Below, piece by piece: positions 11,366 through 19,135 of a DNA stretch of 64,000 nt; positions within the stretch are counted from its first letter, which is position 1, and each line of letters begins with the position of its first letter. The stretch is taken from contig JYOB01000007.1 of the NCBI GenBank assembly GCA_000955795.1, positions 62,001 to 126,000 of the forward strand, given 5' to 3'. The notes under the pieces were generated by a model, which was not told the origin of the DNA, ran no database searches, and saw nothing but the letters and a program-made list of their open reading frames with translations. The position numbers were made by a program, and so were the translations under genes. This DNA is from Burkholderiaceae bacterium 26 (lineage in GTDB: Bacteria; Pseudomonadota; Gammaproteobacteria; Burkholderiales; Burkholderiaceae).

Positions 11366-12021
11366 GCGCTCCCCAAAACCTCGTCATCCAGTGCGCGGGC
11401 GAGACCGTATGGCTTCTGCCCGAACGCGCGCTCTGGTGGCCCGCGCAACGCATGCTGATGGTGGCCGATGCGCACTTCGGCAAGGCGGCGACGTTCCGCG
11501 CGCGCGGCGTTCCGGTGCCTACCGGAAGCACAGTCCAGGCTATCGCCCGCCTGGATGCCATGGTGGCGCGACTGCCCGTCGGACATATAGCGTGGCTGGG
11601 CGACCTTCTCCACGCGCGCGAGGCACAGGGTGCAATCGACGCGCTCGTCGCCTGGCGCATACGGCACGCCGACATAGCCTGCACGCTGGTCCGCGGCAAC
11701 CACGACCGCCACGCGGGCGACCCGCCTGCTGGCCTGCACTTCAACGTGGTGGAAGAGCCTTGGGCAATTGGCCCATTCGCGCTATGCCATGAGCCGCAAG
11801 TGGTGTCCGAGCGCTACGTCATTGCCGGCCACGTGCACCCGGGCGTTGTCATCAGCGGACGCGGAAAGGACCGGCTCCGGCTACCGTGCTTCCGCTTTGG
11901 GCAAAGCGGCGCGCTGCTACCCGCATTCGGCGAGTTCACAGGGTTGTGGACCGCACCTGTTGCGCCGGGCGAAGCGCTCTATGGGGTGGCTGACGACCGG
12001 GTCTGGCCACTGCTCAGCTAG
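11362..12021 (+). CDS. pdeM: Ligase-associated endonuclease PdeM (calcineurin-like phosphoesterase)
   Basis: A 219-residue binuclear metallophosphoesterase. The metal-binding motifs appear in order: ADAHFGK, GDLLH, RGNHDRH and AGHVHPG. The Pseudomonas putida homologue (MPE), from the same kind of cluster, is a manganese-dependent single-strand DNA endonuclease. It is the last gene of the four-gene repair operon and overlaps the helicase by four bases. The next genes are convergent. The family assignment is strong because sequence and context agree. Confidence 0.9.
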   Translation: MSAPQNLVIQCAGETVWLLPERALWWPAQRMLMVADAHFGKAATFRARGVPVPTGSTVQAIARLDAMVARLPVGHIAWLGDLLHAREAQGAIDALVAWRIRHADIACTLVRGNHDRHAGDPPAGLHFNVVEEPWAIGPFALCHEPQVVSERYVIAGHVHPGVVISGRGKDRLRLPCFRFGQSGALLPAFGEFTGLWTAPVAPGEALYGVADDRVWPLLS

Positions 12022-12063
12022 ACGACGTAATTTGGCTGTAGGCCCCGCGCCCAGACCCACAAC

Positions 12064-12306
12064 TCAAGGCCGGTCATGCGTGGGCAGCAGGCGGGCCTGT
12101 TCCATGCCGTCGCGAATGGCCTCGCCTTCGGTATGCCAGCCGCGCCACGTCTAGGATATTTCCCGGATTTGGAACTGCCGCTTGCCGTTTGCGACAGCAA
12201 TGCGCGGCACCCACACGCCCTGCGCGTCCTGCTCCGCGCTGACTGTGACGGTATGGCCGGCACACTCGAACCGCTCCTCTCCTTCGTGCGCTGTATTACT
12301 CGTCAT
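12064..12306 (-). pseudogene. Small conserved-looking gene interrupted by in-frame TAG
   Basis: From the ATG at 12306 the frame encodes 51 residues (including FECAGHTVTVSA and GVWVPRIAV) and stops at TAG in 12151-12153. The same frame then continues for 28 more residues, including TWRGWHTEGEAIRDGMEQARLL, to a TGA at 12064-12066. The second part keeps protein-like composition and follows on naturally, so one ancestral gene of about 80 codons with a point nonsense mutation is inferred. GGAAGG lies just upstream of the start. The gene overlaps the end of the preceding small membrane protein (TGA within ATGATG). Alternatives are a truly 51-residue product or a base-calling error. Confidence 0.55.
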
Positions 12307-12476
12307 CATCGCCTTCCGTTCAAGAAAGGATGCGGCGGATTGACGCCCGAATACATCAGCGCGAGTGGTTGCGCGCCTGTCCCGAACACGCCGGCGGGCA
12401 AGCCACGGGCGAGGGAATACATGGCAATCACGGCGAGAGTGAGCGCTGCGATCGCAAGCAGTTCTTGCATATGCAT
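12306..12476 (-). CDS. Small single-pass membrane protein
   Basis: A 56-residue hypothetical protein with one N-terminal transmembrane segment (about residues 6-24, including LLAIAALTLAVIAMYSLA) and a Gly/Pro-rich tail. The start at 12476 is favoured by GGAG six bases upstream; an in-frame ATG at 12488 is possible. Its stop codon overlaps the start of the interrupted gene that follows, so the two were co-translated. Function is unknown. Confidence 0.5.
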   Translation of the reverse strand: MHMQELLAIAALTLAVIAMYSLARGLPAGVFGTGAQPLALMYSGVNPPHPFLNGRR

Positions 12477-12532
12477 GAGCGTCTCCATGTTTGTTCAAGC
12501 TTGAAACGGCCGGTAATTAACGCAGACGCAAT

Positions 12533-12568
12533 GCCCAGGCCCGAGTGACGAAGCACCCGAGCCCGGGC
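12533..12568 (-). terminator. Hairpin downstream of manganese catalase
   Basis: On the minus strand a 15-pair stem with a few G-U pairs closes a six-base loop containing UUCG, seven bases after the catalase stop. There is no strong U-tract, so efficiency is uncertain. It fits transcript ending between the catalase gene and the small membrane protein gene. Confidence 0.4.
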
Positions 12569-12575
12569 GCGGTTG

Positions 12576-13445
12576 TCACGCCTTCTTTTCACCAAGCTCC
12601 GCACCGGTGGTGGGATCGACAGCCGGGTCCGAAGCCAGACGCGTCTTCATGGCTTCGAGCGCTTCCAACTCCGCATCGGTCAAATTGACCGATGCATTGC
12701 CATCGCCACCGTCAACGGGCACCGGAGGGTCCGCGACCAGCTCAAGCCCCGTGCCGCTATTCCACGGTGCCTGCACGATGGGGCCGCCGCGCGACATTTT
12801 GAAATACGCGTCACTGAACTCCGGTACCGGCGGCAGCTTGCCAGGAGGGAAGTTGCCGTTGATGGCGTAGAGCGCCTTCTCGAACGACTTCTGGTGCGAC
12901 ACTTCGCGCGTCATGAGAAAGCCGAGCGCATCGCGCACACCGGGGTCATCGCTCACGTTGATCAACCGTTCGTAGATGATCTTGGCGCGTGCTTCGGCGG
13001 CAATGTTCGAGCGCAGATCGGCCGTGGGCTCGCCTAGCGAATCGATGTAGGCCGCCGTCCACGGCACGCCCGCCGAGTTCGTCAACGACGGGCCGCCGCC
13101 ATAGAGCACCTGCGTCACATGGCTGTCATTACCGGCGCCATTGAGCTTTCGATACAACTCCGCCTGCTCGTCCACCGCTTCCGCCAATTCTCCTTTCGCA
13201 CCGCGATTGAGCATGGCGACGATGGTGCCGATGATCTCAAGGTGGCTCAGTTCCTCCGTCGCGATGTCGTAGAGCATGTCCTTGCGGCCTGCATCTTCTT
13301 CTGCCACGGCTTGCGTGAAGTAGCGCATGGCGGCAGCAAGCTCGCCTTGCGGGCCACCGAACTGTTCCAGCAACAGGTTGGCCAAGCCTGGATCGGTTTC
13401 GCTAACCCGAACGGTGTACTGCAATCGCTTGTTGTGCATGAACAT
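12576..13445 (-). CDS. Manganese catalase family protein
   Basis: A 289-residue non-haem catalase that disproportionates hydrogen peroxide at a dimanganese centre. Ligand-bearing segments of the four-helix bundle are visible: QGELAAAMRY, EELSHLE, AEARAKIIYE and TREVSHQ. The start at 13445 has GGAGA upstream at good spacing; longer versions lack family character. The C-terminal 50 residues are acidic and probably flexible. The gene is divergent from an Nramp-type metal transporter across 142 bases, which suggests joint control of manganese uptake and the manganese enzyme. It is longer than the smallest family members but within range. Confidence 0.88.
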   Translation of the reverse strand: MFMHNKRLQYTVRVSETDPGLANLLLEQFGGPQGELAAAMRYFTQAVAEEDAGRKDMLYDIATEELSHLEIIGTIVAMLNRGAKGELAEAVDEQAELYRKLNGAGNDSHVTQVLYGGGPSLTNSAGVPWTAAYIDSLGEPTADLRSNIAAEARAKIIYERLINVSDDPGVRDALGFLMTREVSHQKSFEKALYAINGNFPPGKLPPVPEFSDAYFKMSRGGPIVQAPWNSGTGLELVADPPVPVDGGDGNASVNLTDAELEALEAMKTRLASDPAVDPTTGAELGEKKA

Positions 13446-13587
13446 GGGTGTTCTCCGGGAATGGGTGGGTGCCTTCATGGCGCGTCCCTTCTCCGCAACA
13501 CCCGTTCCATCGCACGCCGCACGCTTGCCCTGCGCGATCAGGTACGCGCGTTGCGAAGGGCCCTGCGCCACCTATCCGGGAGATTCC
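13446..13587. promoter_or_regulatory. Divergent promoter region, Mn catalase / Nramp
   Basis: These 142 bases must contain the promoters for both the leftward catalase and the rightward transporter gene. I could not fix -10/-35 elements or a clear OxyR, MntR or Fur dyad by eye. The assignment rests on gene orientation only. Confidence 0.4.
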
Positions 13588-14883
13588 ATGGACGACAGTC
13601 TCGCGCTGGAACGCGACACCTCTTCTGCATCGCGATGCGTCGTCGCCCACGCGCGCGAAGCGCTGGAAGGCCGGCGACGTGGCTGGCGCACGTTCATCCC
13701 GTTTGTCGGGCCGGCTGTGGTGGTTTCAGTCGCGTATACCGACCCGGGCAACATCGCCACCGGCATTGAAGCTGGTGCGCGATACGGGTATCAGTTGCTC
13801 TGGGTTGTGCTCGCATCCAGCGTGGTGGCGATGCTGTTCCAGATGCTCTCTGCACGGGTGGGCATTGTGACGGGCCAGAATCTGGCGCAGCTCTGTCGCA
13901 CGCATTTGCCGGCACCTGCCGGCCTTGGCATGTGGCTGATCAGCGAGCTTGCAGCCATGGCGACCGACCTTGCGGAGTTCGTCGGTGCCGCGGTCGGCAT
14001 CGCGCTCCTGACGGGAATGCCGTTGCCGCACGCCATGGTTATCGCCGGTGTGCTGGCCTATCTGCTGCTGACGTTGCAGGCGCGCGGGTTCCGCCATGTC
14101 GAGCTGATGATCGGCGCGCTGGTGGCCGTGATCGGTATCTCTTACATCATCCAAGTGTGGATCTTGCCTGTTTCGTGGACGGCCGCGCTCCGGCAAACCC
14201 TGGTGCCTACTGCGCTGCCGCCCGATGCGTTCATGTTGGCGGCAGGCATTGTCGGGGCCACGGTGATGCCGCACGCGCTCTTTCTGCACTCGGGGCTGGT
14301 CAATGCGCGTGTGCGCCCGCGCTGTGCGTCGGAGACGTCGCAACTGCTTCGGTATTCCAACCGCGAGGTGGTGGCCGCGCTAGCCGCTGCCGGCTGCATC
14401 AACCTTGCCATGGTGGTGGTATCAGCAGGCGCGTTTCACGGCACACATGCGGAGGTGGCCGGCATTGAGGATGCCTATGTCACGTTGGCGCCGCTGTTCG
14501 GGGCATCGGCCGGGCTGGTGTTTCTGGTCGGGCTGATCGCGTCGGGGTTGTCCAGCTCAGTGGTCGGCACACTGGCAGGGCAGATGGTGCTGCAGGGTTT
14601 CCTGCGTGTGCGCTTGCCGGTGTGGATGCGCCGGCTGATCACCATGGTGCCTGCGTTCATCGTTATCGGGGCGGGTATGGATGTCACGCGCGCCCTTGTG
14701 CTCAGCCAAGTCATTCTGAGCATGGTGGTGCCGTTTCCCATGGCTGCGCTGATCTGGTTAGCGCGCCGGCCCGACTTGATGGGACAGCATGCAGCCGGTC
14801 ACGGTCTGGTTGTGCTGGCTACGGTAGGCGCCGCGCTGGTGGCGGGGTTGAACCTTGCGCTTCTCGCCCATCTCGTCGCATAG
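13588..14883 (+). CDS. mntH: Nramp-family divalent metal (Mn2+) transporter
   Basis: A 431-residue inner-membrane protein with about eleven transmembrane helices. The first helix has the metal-binding DPGN and the sixth has MPH, both hallmarks of Nramp proton-coupled Mn2+/Fe2+ importers. AMATDLAEF in the third helix resembles E. coli MntH. The start at 13588 follows GGGAGA. A longer in-frame extension would overlap the divergent catalase gene and is rejected. The neighbouring manganese catalase supports manganese as substrate. A second Nramp gene lies at 62469-63788. Confidence 0.9.
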   Translation: MDDSLALERDTSSASRCVVAHAREALEGRRRGWRTFIPFVGPAVVVSVAYTDPGNIATGIEAGARYGYQLLWVVLASSVVAMLFQMLSARVGIVTGQNLAQLCRTHLPAPAGLGMWLISELAAMATDLAEFVGAAVGIALLTGMPLPHAMVIAGVLAYLLLTLQARGFRHVELMIGALVAVIGISYIIQVWILPVSWTAALRQTLVPTALPPDAFMLAAGIVGATVMPHALFLHSGLVNARVRPRCASETSQLLRYSNREVVAALAAAGCINLAMVVVSAGAFHGTHAEVAGIEDAYVTLAPLFGASAGLVFLVGLIASGLSSSVVGTLAGQMVLQGFLRVRLPVWMRRLITMVPAFIVIGAGMDVTRALVLSQVILSMVVPFPMAALIWLARRPDLMGQHAAGHGLVVLATVGAALVAGLNLALLAHLVA

Positions 14884-14916
14884 CAATGTGCGACGGTGCT
14901 CATTTCGGCGGCCTGA

Positions 14917-15786
14917 TCACGCGTGCGCCGCCTGCACTGCCGCCGCTGCAATGAAATCTGCCAACGAGACATGGCCGCGCACAACGTCACCCGACATGTC
15001 GAAACCCTCGTCCAGAGTCACGGCGGTCATCCGTACGTAGGCGCGGGCAGCTTCATCGGAGAAGCCGAGCCCTTTGTAGATCGCGTCCCAACGGTCGCGC
15101 GGTGCAACCTCCACCGCCACGCCACGGCCAAGTGTGCGCGCCATGGCCTGTGCAACATCCCGCGGCGTGTAGCGCTGCGGGCCCTCCACATAGCGCACAC
15201 CTGCGTCGTCAACTGGTGTCAGGAGCCGCGCCGCCGCTGCCTCGCCCAGGTCGATCGGGGCCACCATTGGCATCGGCATGTCTGCGGGGAACATGCTCGG
15301 CAGCTTGCCCGTCTGCGCAACTGTCTGAAGCAGGCCGGCCCAGTTGGTCATGTAATAGGCGCCGCGATTGATTGCGGCCGGAATTGACTGGCGACGCAAG
15401 CCCTCCTCCAACTCCCACAGCGTCGTCAGATCGCCGATGCCCTGCCCGGGGCGCGCGCCATAGGTTGACGCGGCCACCACCTTCTCCAGCCCTGAATCCT
15501 CCAGCGCGGCGAGGATGTTGGCGATCGACCGGCGCTCCGTCGCGTCGGTGTCGCCGGCAACATCCGCGGGTGGGTTGAGCAGAAATGCGCGCTGCCCGCG
15601 CCGGAATGCCGCCCTTAACGAATCGACGTCCTCCACGTCGGCCACCGCGACCCCCGCGCCTTTTTCCCGCCAGTGATCTGCGCGCTCCGGCCGCCGGGTC
15701 AGGATCGTCACCTGCTCCCCTCTCGCCAGCAGCGTTTGCGCAACGGCGGCCCCCACGTGTCCGGTTGCACCCATTACCACGTACAT
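14917..15786 (-). CDS. NmrA-like NAD(P)-binding oxidoreductase
   Basis: A 289-residue protein of the atypical short-chain dehydrogenase (NmrA/QOR2) group. The N-terminal nucleotide-binding motif is GATGHVGAAVA with TRRPER after the second strand, which suggests NADP(H). The catalytic YxxxK pair is not obvious. The start at 15786 is preceded by AAGGAGA. It is convergent with the Nramp gene, 33 bases away. The substrate is unknown; relatives act as quinone reductases or redox sensors. Confidence 0.8.
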   Translation of the reverse strand: MYVVMGATGHVGAAVAQTLLARGEQVTILTRRPERADHWREKGAGVAVADVEDVDSLRAAFRRGQRAFLLNPPADVAGDTDATERRSIANILAALEDSGLEKVVAASTYGARPGQGIGDLTTLWELEEGLRRQSIPAAINRGAYYMTNWAGLLQTVAQTGKLPSMFPADMPMPMVAPIDLGEAAAARLLTPVDDAGVRYVEGPQRYTPRDVAQAMARTLGRGVAVEVAPRDRWDAIYKGLGFSDEAARAYVRMTAVTLDEGFDMSGDVVRGHVSLADFIAAAAVQAAHA

Positions 15787-15911
15787 CGCGCGTCTCCTTG
15801 AAGTCTTGGCTGCGTACCGGAGCAGCCCATTGCCATCGATAACTTGCGATGGCCTGAATGCGTCGCCAGCAGCGTTTGTGCCTGCCAATGGATGCGTGGC
15901 AGCAAATCAGA

Positions 15912-17114
15912 TCAATTAGCCCAAGCGCGACAGTGCTCAAGATACTGGCGCTCGTGCAACCCAAGCAGGTCGACGATCGAAGACCACAGCCAGAACGGCG
16001 CATTGATGGACCGTCCGTGACGCGCCTTCAGCTCACGGTGCCAGGCCATGGCGATATCCCTCGGCATCTGGCTGCCGTGTGCGAGGCCCACGATGTTGCC
16101 CAGATAAGCAGCCAATACCGTGGCGTCCTTGTGCTCCAGCTTGTCGACAGACAGCTTCATATCTTGCGGTTGAAGCTCGCGCATGAAAAAGCTGCTGCCC
16201 AGCATGCGTCCCCATGCCATGCGATCGCCCAGGTCGGGAGAGAGACGCCGCGCACCTGTGACCACGCGCTCGCCGTTGATCCGGGGCATATCGCCTGCGG
16301 AGGCACTGGGCGCTGCGGCTTTTCCCGCCTCCTTGATATCAATCAGCCGATACCGTGGCCCGCGATCCTGGTCGACCGCAAGCAAGACGGCATAACGCCG
16401 CTGCCCGAGCGAGCTGCAACCTTTAACCCAGTAGGCCGCATCCACGATGCTGACCGAGGCTTCCCCAGGCATCTCGTAAAGGCGCGCCACCAGGGCAAGC
16501 ACTTCGTGCTGGCCCACGAGTTGTTTCAGTTCGCGCCGTTCCTCGCGAGAGAGCGGCCAGAAATGGCGCCCGAGAGGAATGGTGGGGGACGTGCCGTCGA
16601 GCCGGTCCTTGGCCAGCTCTTTCCAAGTGCGCGCTGTCGCCGCCTTCATGGCGGTGCGCACGGATGCGGGGCGCGGCGGCAGGTGCTGCGCCGCATCCGG
16701 ATCGATGCCGTGCAGGTAGCCCGCCATCAGCGCTTCCACCATTCGTGCGGTCACGATGCCCGGCAGGTCGGATCCGCGAGCGGCCGTCGCCAGTGACACG
16801 CCAAGCCGGATCAGATCGTGTGCGGGATTGCCCAGTACCGTCTGGTCCAGATCCCGGATTTGTATGCGCGTGGCGCCGGAGGCATCGCCGATGGGGCCGA
16901 GGTTACCGACATGGCAATCGCCGCAAATCCAGATGACGGGCCCCTCGGGGAGCGTGTGCGGCTGCACCTCGCTCAGCCACTCGTAAAACTTCACGGTGCT
17001 GCCGCGAACGTACGCATGGGTCGAGCGCGTCATCTTGGATTGACGCAGCCGGGCGAGCACGGGCGCGCGGTTTTTGGGGCTCACCACGCTCCGCGACGAT
17101 TTTCGTTGGGTCAT
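15912..17114 (-). CDS. DUF2252 family protein
   Basis: A 400-residue cytoplasmic protein. The family core is visible: KMTRSTHAYVRG near the N-terminus, GDCHVGNLG, IRDLDQT and DLIRLGVSLA. These resemble the catalytic loop of aminoglycoside phosphotransferase/HipA-like kinases, but the biochemical role of DUF2252 is not established. The start at 17114 matches the family N-terminus, although its Shine-Dalgarno is weak; an in-frame extension to 17213 looks non-coding. The gene is divergent from the HU-like gene. Confidence 0.8.
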   Translation of the reverse strand: MTQRKSSRSVVSPKNRAPVLARLRQSKMTRSTHAYVRGSTVKFYEWLSEVQPHTLPEGPVIWICGDCHVGNLGPIGDASGATRIQIRDLDQTVLGNPAHDLIRLGVSLATAARGSDLPGIVTARMVEALMAGYLHGIDPDAAQHLPPRPASVRTAMKAATARTWKELAKDRLDGTSPTIPLGRHFWPLSREERRELKQLVGQHEVLALVARLYEMPGEASVSIVDAAYWVKGCSSLGQRRYAVLLAVDQDRGPRYRLIDIKEAGKAAAPSASAGDMPRINGERVVTGARRLSPDLGDRMAWGRMLGSSFFMRELQPQDMKLSVDKLEHKDATVLAAYLGNIVGLAHGSQMPRDIAMAWHRELKARHGRSINAPFWLWSSIVDLLGLHERQYLEHCRAWAN

Positions 17115-17304
17115 GCTTGTGCCGACTTGGAGTGTCTCAACTGGTTGATGAACGACCAAACCGCATGCAATAAGCATTCCCTGGCCCCCGAACAGGCGAG
17201 ATAACGCCTCCACGGTGCTGAACCTTTGCTATGCTTGCTCGAAGCGCGCTGCACAGCGTTGCTTCCATTGAATGGTCAACTTTACTCAACCATCTATTCT
17301 CACT

Positions 17305-17730
17305 ATGGCCACCAAAACCAAGACCGCTGCCAAGACCGCTGCAAAGAAGGCCTCGCCGGCTAAGAAGGCCGCTCCGGCTAAGAAGCCTGCCGCAACGACG
17401 CCGACCCTCAAGCCTTTGAAGGACACGTTCACCAAGGCGAGCCTGGTGAGCCATCTGGCTGAACAAGCTGCCGTCGACGCCAAGGCGGTGAAGGCGGTGC
17501 TGCTCCATCTGGAGAACACCATCGTGGCTTCGCTGCACAAGAAGGGCGCCGGTGAATTCACGCTGCCGGGCCTGTTCAAGGTGACGTCGGTCAAGGTGCC
17601 GGCAACCAAGCGCCGCTTCGGCAAGAACCCCTTTACCGGCGTCGACCAGTGGTTCGAAGCCAAACCGGCAACCGTGCGTGTCAAGGTCCGCGCCCTGAAG
17701 AAGGTCAAGGACGCAGCGGTCAACAGCTAA
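17305..17730 (+). CDS. HU-family DNA-binding protein with lysine-rich (H1-like) N-terminal tail
   Basis: A 141-residue nucleoid protein. Residues 1-35 are an Ala/Lys/Pro tail with repeated AAKK and PAKK, like the C-terminal domain of histone H1. Residues about 45-135 form an HU/IHF fold, including GEFTLPGLFKV and KRRFGKNPFTG, the latter corresponding to the DNA-clamping arm. It probably bends and compacts DNA, the tail adding non-specific affinity. This arrangement is known in Burkholderiaceae. The start at 17305 is the usual family start; an alternative ATG at 17272 adds 11 residues. A strong terminator follows. Confidence 0.9.
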   Translation: MATKTKTAAKTAAKKASPAKKAAPAKKPAATTPTLKPLKDTFTKASLVSHLAEQAAVDAKAVKAVLLHLENTIVASLHKKGAGEFTLPGLFKVTSVKVPATKRRFGKNPFTGVDQWFEAKPATVRVKVRALKKVKDAAVNS

Positions 17731-17745
17731 TAGCCCGCCGCAAAG

Positions 17746-17772
17746 AAAAAGGGAGCCTTGGCTCCCTTTTTT
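17746..17772. terminator. Bidirectional rho-independent terminator
   Basis: A stem of about 12 pairs (core GGGAGCC / GGCTCCC, two-base loop) is flanked by A5 on one side and T6 on the other, so U-tracts follow the hairpin on both strands. It lies 16 bases after the HU-like gene and about 70 bases after the last gene of the leftward motor operon, and should end both transcripts. Confidence 0.88.
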
Positions 17773-17844
17773 GCGTGCCTGCTGGTCAAAAGAACCAGCA
17801 GTGATATCGATGTCACATCTCCGACTGATTGACCGCTGGAACTC

Positions 17845-18477
17845 CTAGCGCGCCTTACCCCGCGCCTTTCCGCCACTGCGAGCAGCCTCGTGGCCGCCAG
17901 CAGCCCCGTCCCCGCTCATGCGTTCGAGCCACGAAAGCGCGTCCACATACGCCAAAAACTGCCGCAGATAATCGGGTGACACCTCGCGCATCAATAGCAG
18001 TGACCGACGCACCAGACTGCTCGAATTCAGCGGACCGGCATTCACCGGCACCTTGTCCAACGCGTCGCGCAGCTGTTTCTCGGCGCTCACGCGGGACCAG
18101 GTGTCCCGCATGTCCTCAAGAATCTTCAGCTCTGGCAATGCTTGCAGATGACGTGCAGAACGGCCTTCTGCAACACTGCCGACATTCGTGCGTTCACGGC
18201 TGGCGATGTCACGCAGCAGTTCGGCCAGCGCGCTGCCGGCAGGCGCGTCTGAGTCGGTCGCATCGGCGGTCGCCGCCGCCCGGTCGACGTCTTCTGCATA
18301 GGCAGCGACCAGCTTGACCAACCGCGCTTCAAGCATGCGCCGCGCCTCGCCGGTTTGATCGGCCGTGCGCCGATGCAGCGCCTCGATAAAGAAAAAGCGC
18401 ACGCGGTCCAGCCGGTCCGCGCCGCTTGCGCGCCAACTGTCGAGCGTGGCTTGCGTGGGCAAATCAGTGCGGCTCAC
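17845..18477 (-). CDS. DUF2894-type protein, last gene of motor operon
   Basis: A protein of about 210 residues, soluble and largely helical, rich in Ala, Arg and Glu. An N-terminal block with SGADRLDRVRFFFIEAL and RRMLEARL fits my recollection of DUF2894 proteins that accompany DUF802 and OmpA genes in Burkholderiaceae. All candidate starts are GTG (18528, 18486, 18477). The last is chosen because GGTGGA precedes it and the resulting N-terminus resembles the family. It then overlaps the end of the OmpA-type gene by 14 bases. The C-terminus ends in a short basic Gly/Lys/Arg tail. Function is unknown; a cytoplasmic role tied to the membrane motor is inferred from context. Confidence 0.7.
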   Translation of the reverse strand: MSRTDLPTQATLDSWRASGADRLDRVRFFFIEALHRRTADQTGEARRMLEARLVKLVAAYAEDVDRAAATADATDSDAPAGSALAELLRDIASRERTNVGSVAEGRSARHLQALPELKILEDMRDTWSRVSAEKQLRDALDKVPVNAGPLNSSSLVRRSLLLMREVSPDYLRQFLAYVDALSWLERMSGDGAAGGHEAARSGGKARGKAR

Positions 18478-19135
18478 GGCGTCCACCGTTGGAAGCGGCC
18501 TGCCTTGGAACTGGCGCGATCTCCACACGCCGATTCTTCGCGCGGCCGACGTCGTCCGCGTTGGAACTCACGGGCTGCTGCGAGCCAAACGCTGCTGCAA
18601 ACACGCTGGACGCGGGAATGCCTTCGTCAATCAGCGCGCGCGTGACGGTCAAGGCGCGCTTGGCGGACAGCTCCCAGTTATCTGCAAACAGGCGGTTGCC
18701 GGCACGCACCTGCTGATCGTCGGAGAACCCGCTCACCATCAGGATCTCTTCACGCGATGTGAGATACGCGGCCAGCGGCCCCGCCAGGCTCTTCATCAGC
18801 GCACGGCCCTCGGGTTGCAACTGGTCGGAATTGATCGCGAACAGCACATTGCCATTGATGCCGATGCGCCCGTTGACAAGCGTCACGCGCCCGGCCGCCA
18901 GCGGGCCAGCAAGCGCCTGCTCCAGCGTCTTGCGGCGCTGCGCCTCGGCCTCGCGCTGCTTGACCTCGCTCTCCAGCTTGGACGACAGCTCCAGCTGCAC
19001 GCCGATCACGCCCACCAGAATCAGCACGAACGCGCCCAGCAACACCGACATCAGGTCACCAAACGCGGCCCAAACCGGTGCGGCGGCCTCAATGCCACCT
19101 GCGCCATCTACGCCACCGTCAATCTCGTCGCTCAT
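18464..19135 (-). CDS. MotB/ZorB-like stator protein with OmpA-type C-terminus
   Basis: A 223-residue single-pass inner-membrane protein. The N-terminal helix at about 23-45 begins WAAFGDLMSVLL. Asp27 sits where MotB and ZorB carry their ion-binding aspartate. A charged coiled segment at about 50-75 leads to an OmpA/Pal-like periplasmic domain at about 80-210, with NWELSAKRA and AKNRRVEI as in peptidoglycan-binding OmpA domains. It overlaps the preceding DUF802 gene by four bases (ATGA) and is probably its stoichiometric partner. No flagellar, Tol-Pal or Exb genes are nearby. Role as an ion-driven motor subunit is inferred from sequence pattern. Confidence 0.82.
   Translation of the reverse strand: MSDEIDGGVDGAGGIEAAAPVWAAFGDLMSVLLGAFVLILVGVIGVQLELSSKLESEVKQREAEAQRRKTLEQALAGPLAAGRVTLVNGRIGINGNVLFAINSDQLQPEGRALMKSLAGPLAAYLTSREEILMVSGFSDDQQVRAGNRLFADNWELSAKRALTVTRALIDEGIPASSVFAAAFGSQQPVSSNADDVGRAKNRRVEIAPVPRQAASNGGRREPH

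Noticed and set aside
12018-12263. An 81-codon minus-strand frame downstream of pdeM
   Set aside because: It overlaps the interrupted small gene in another frame, whose sequence is more protein-like and has a better ribosome-binding site.
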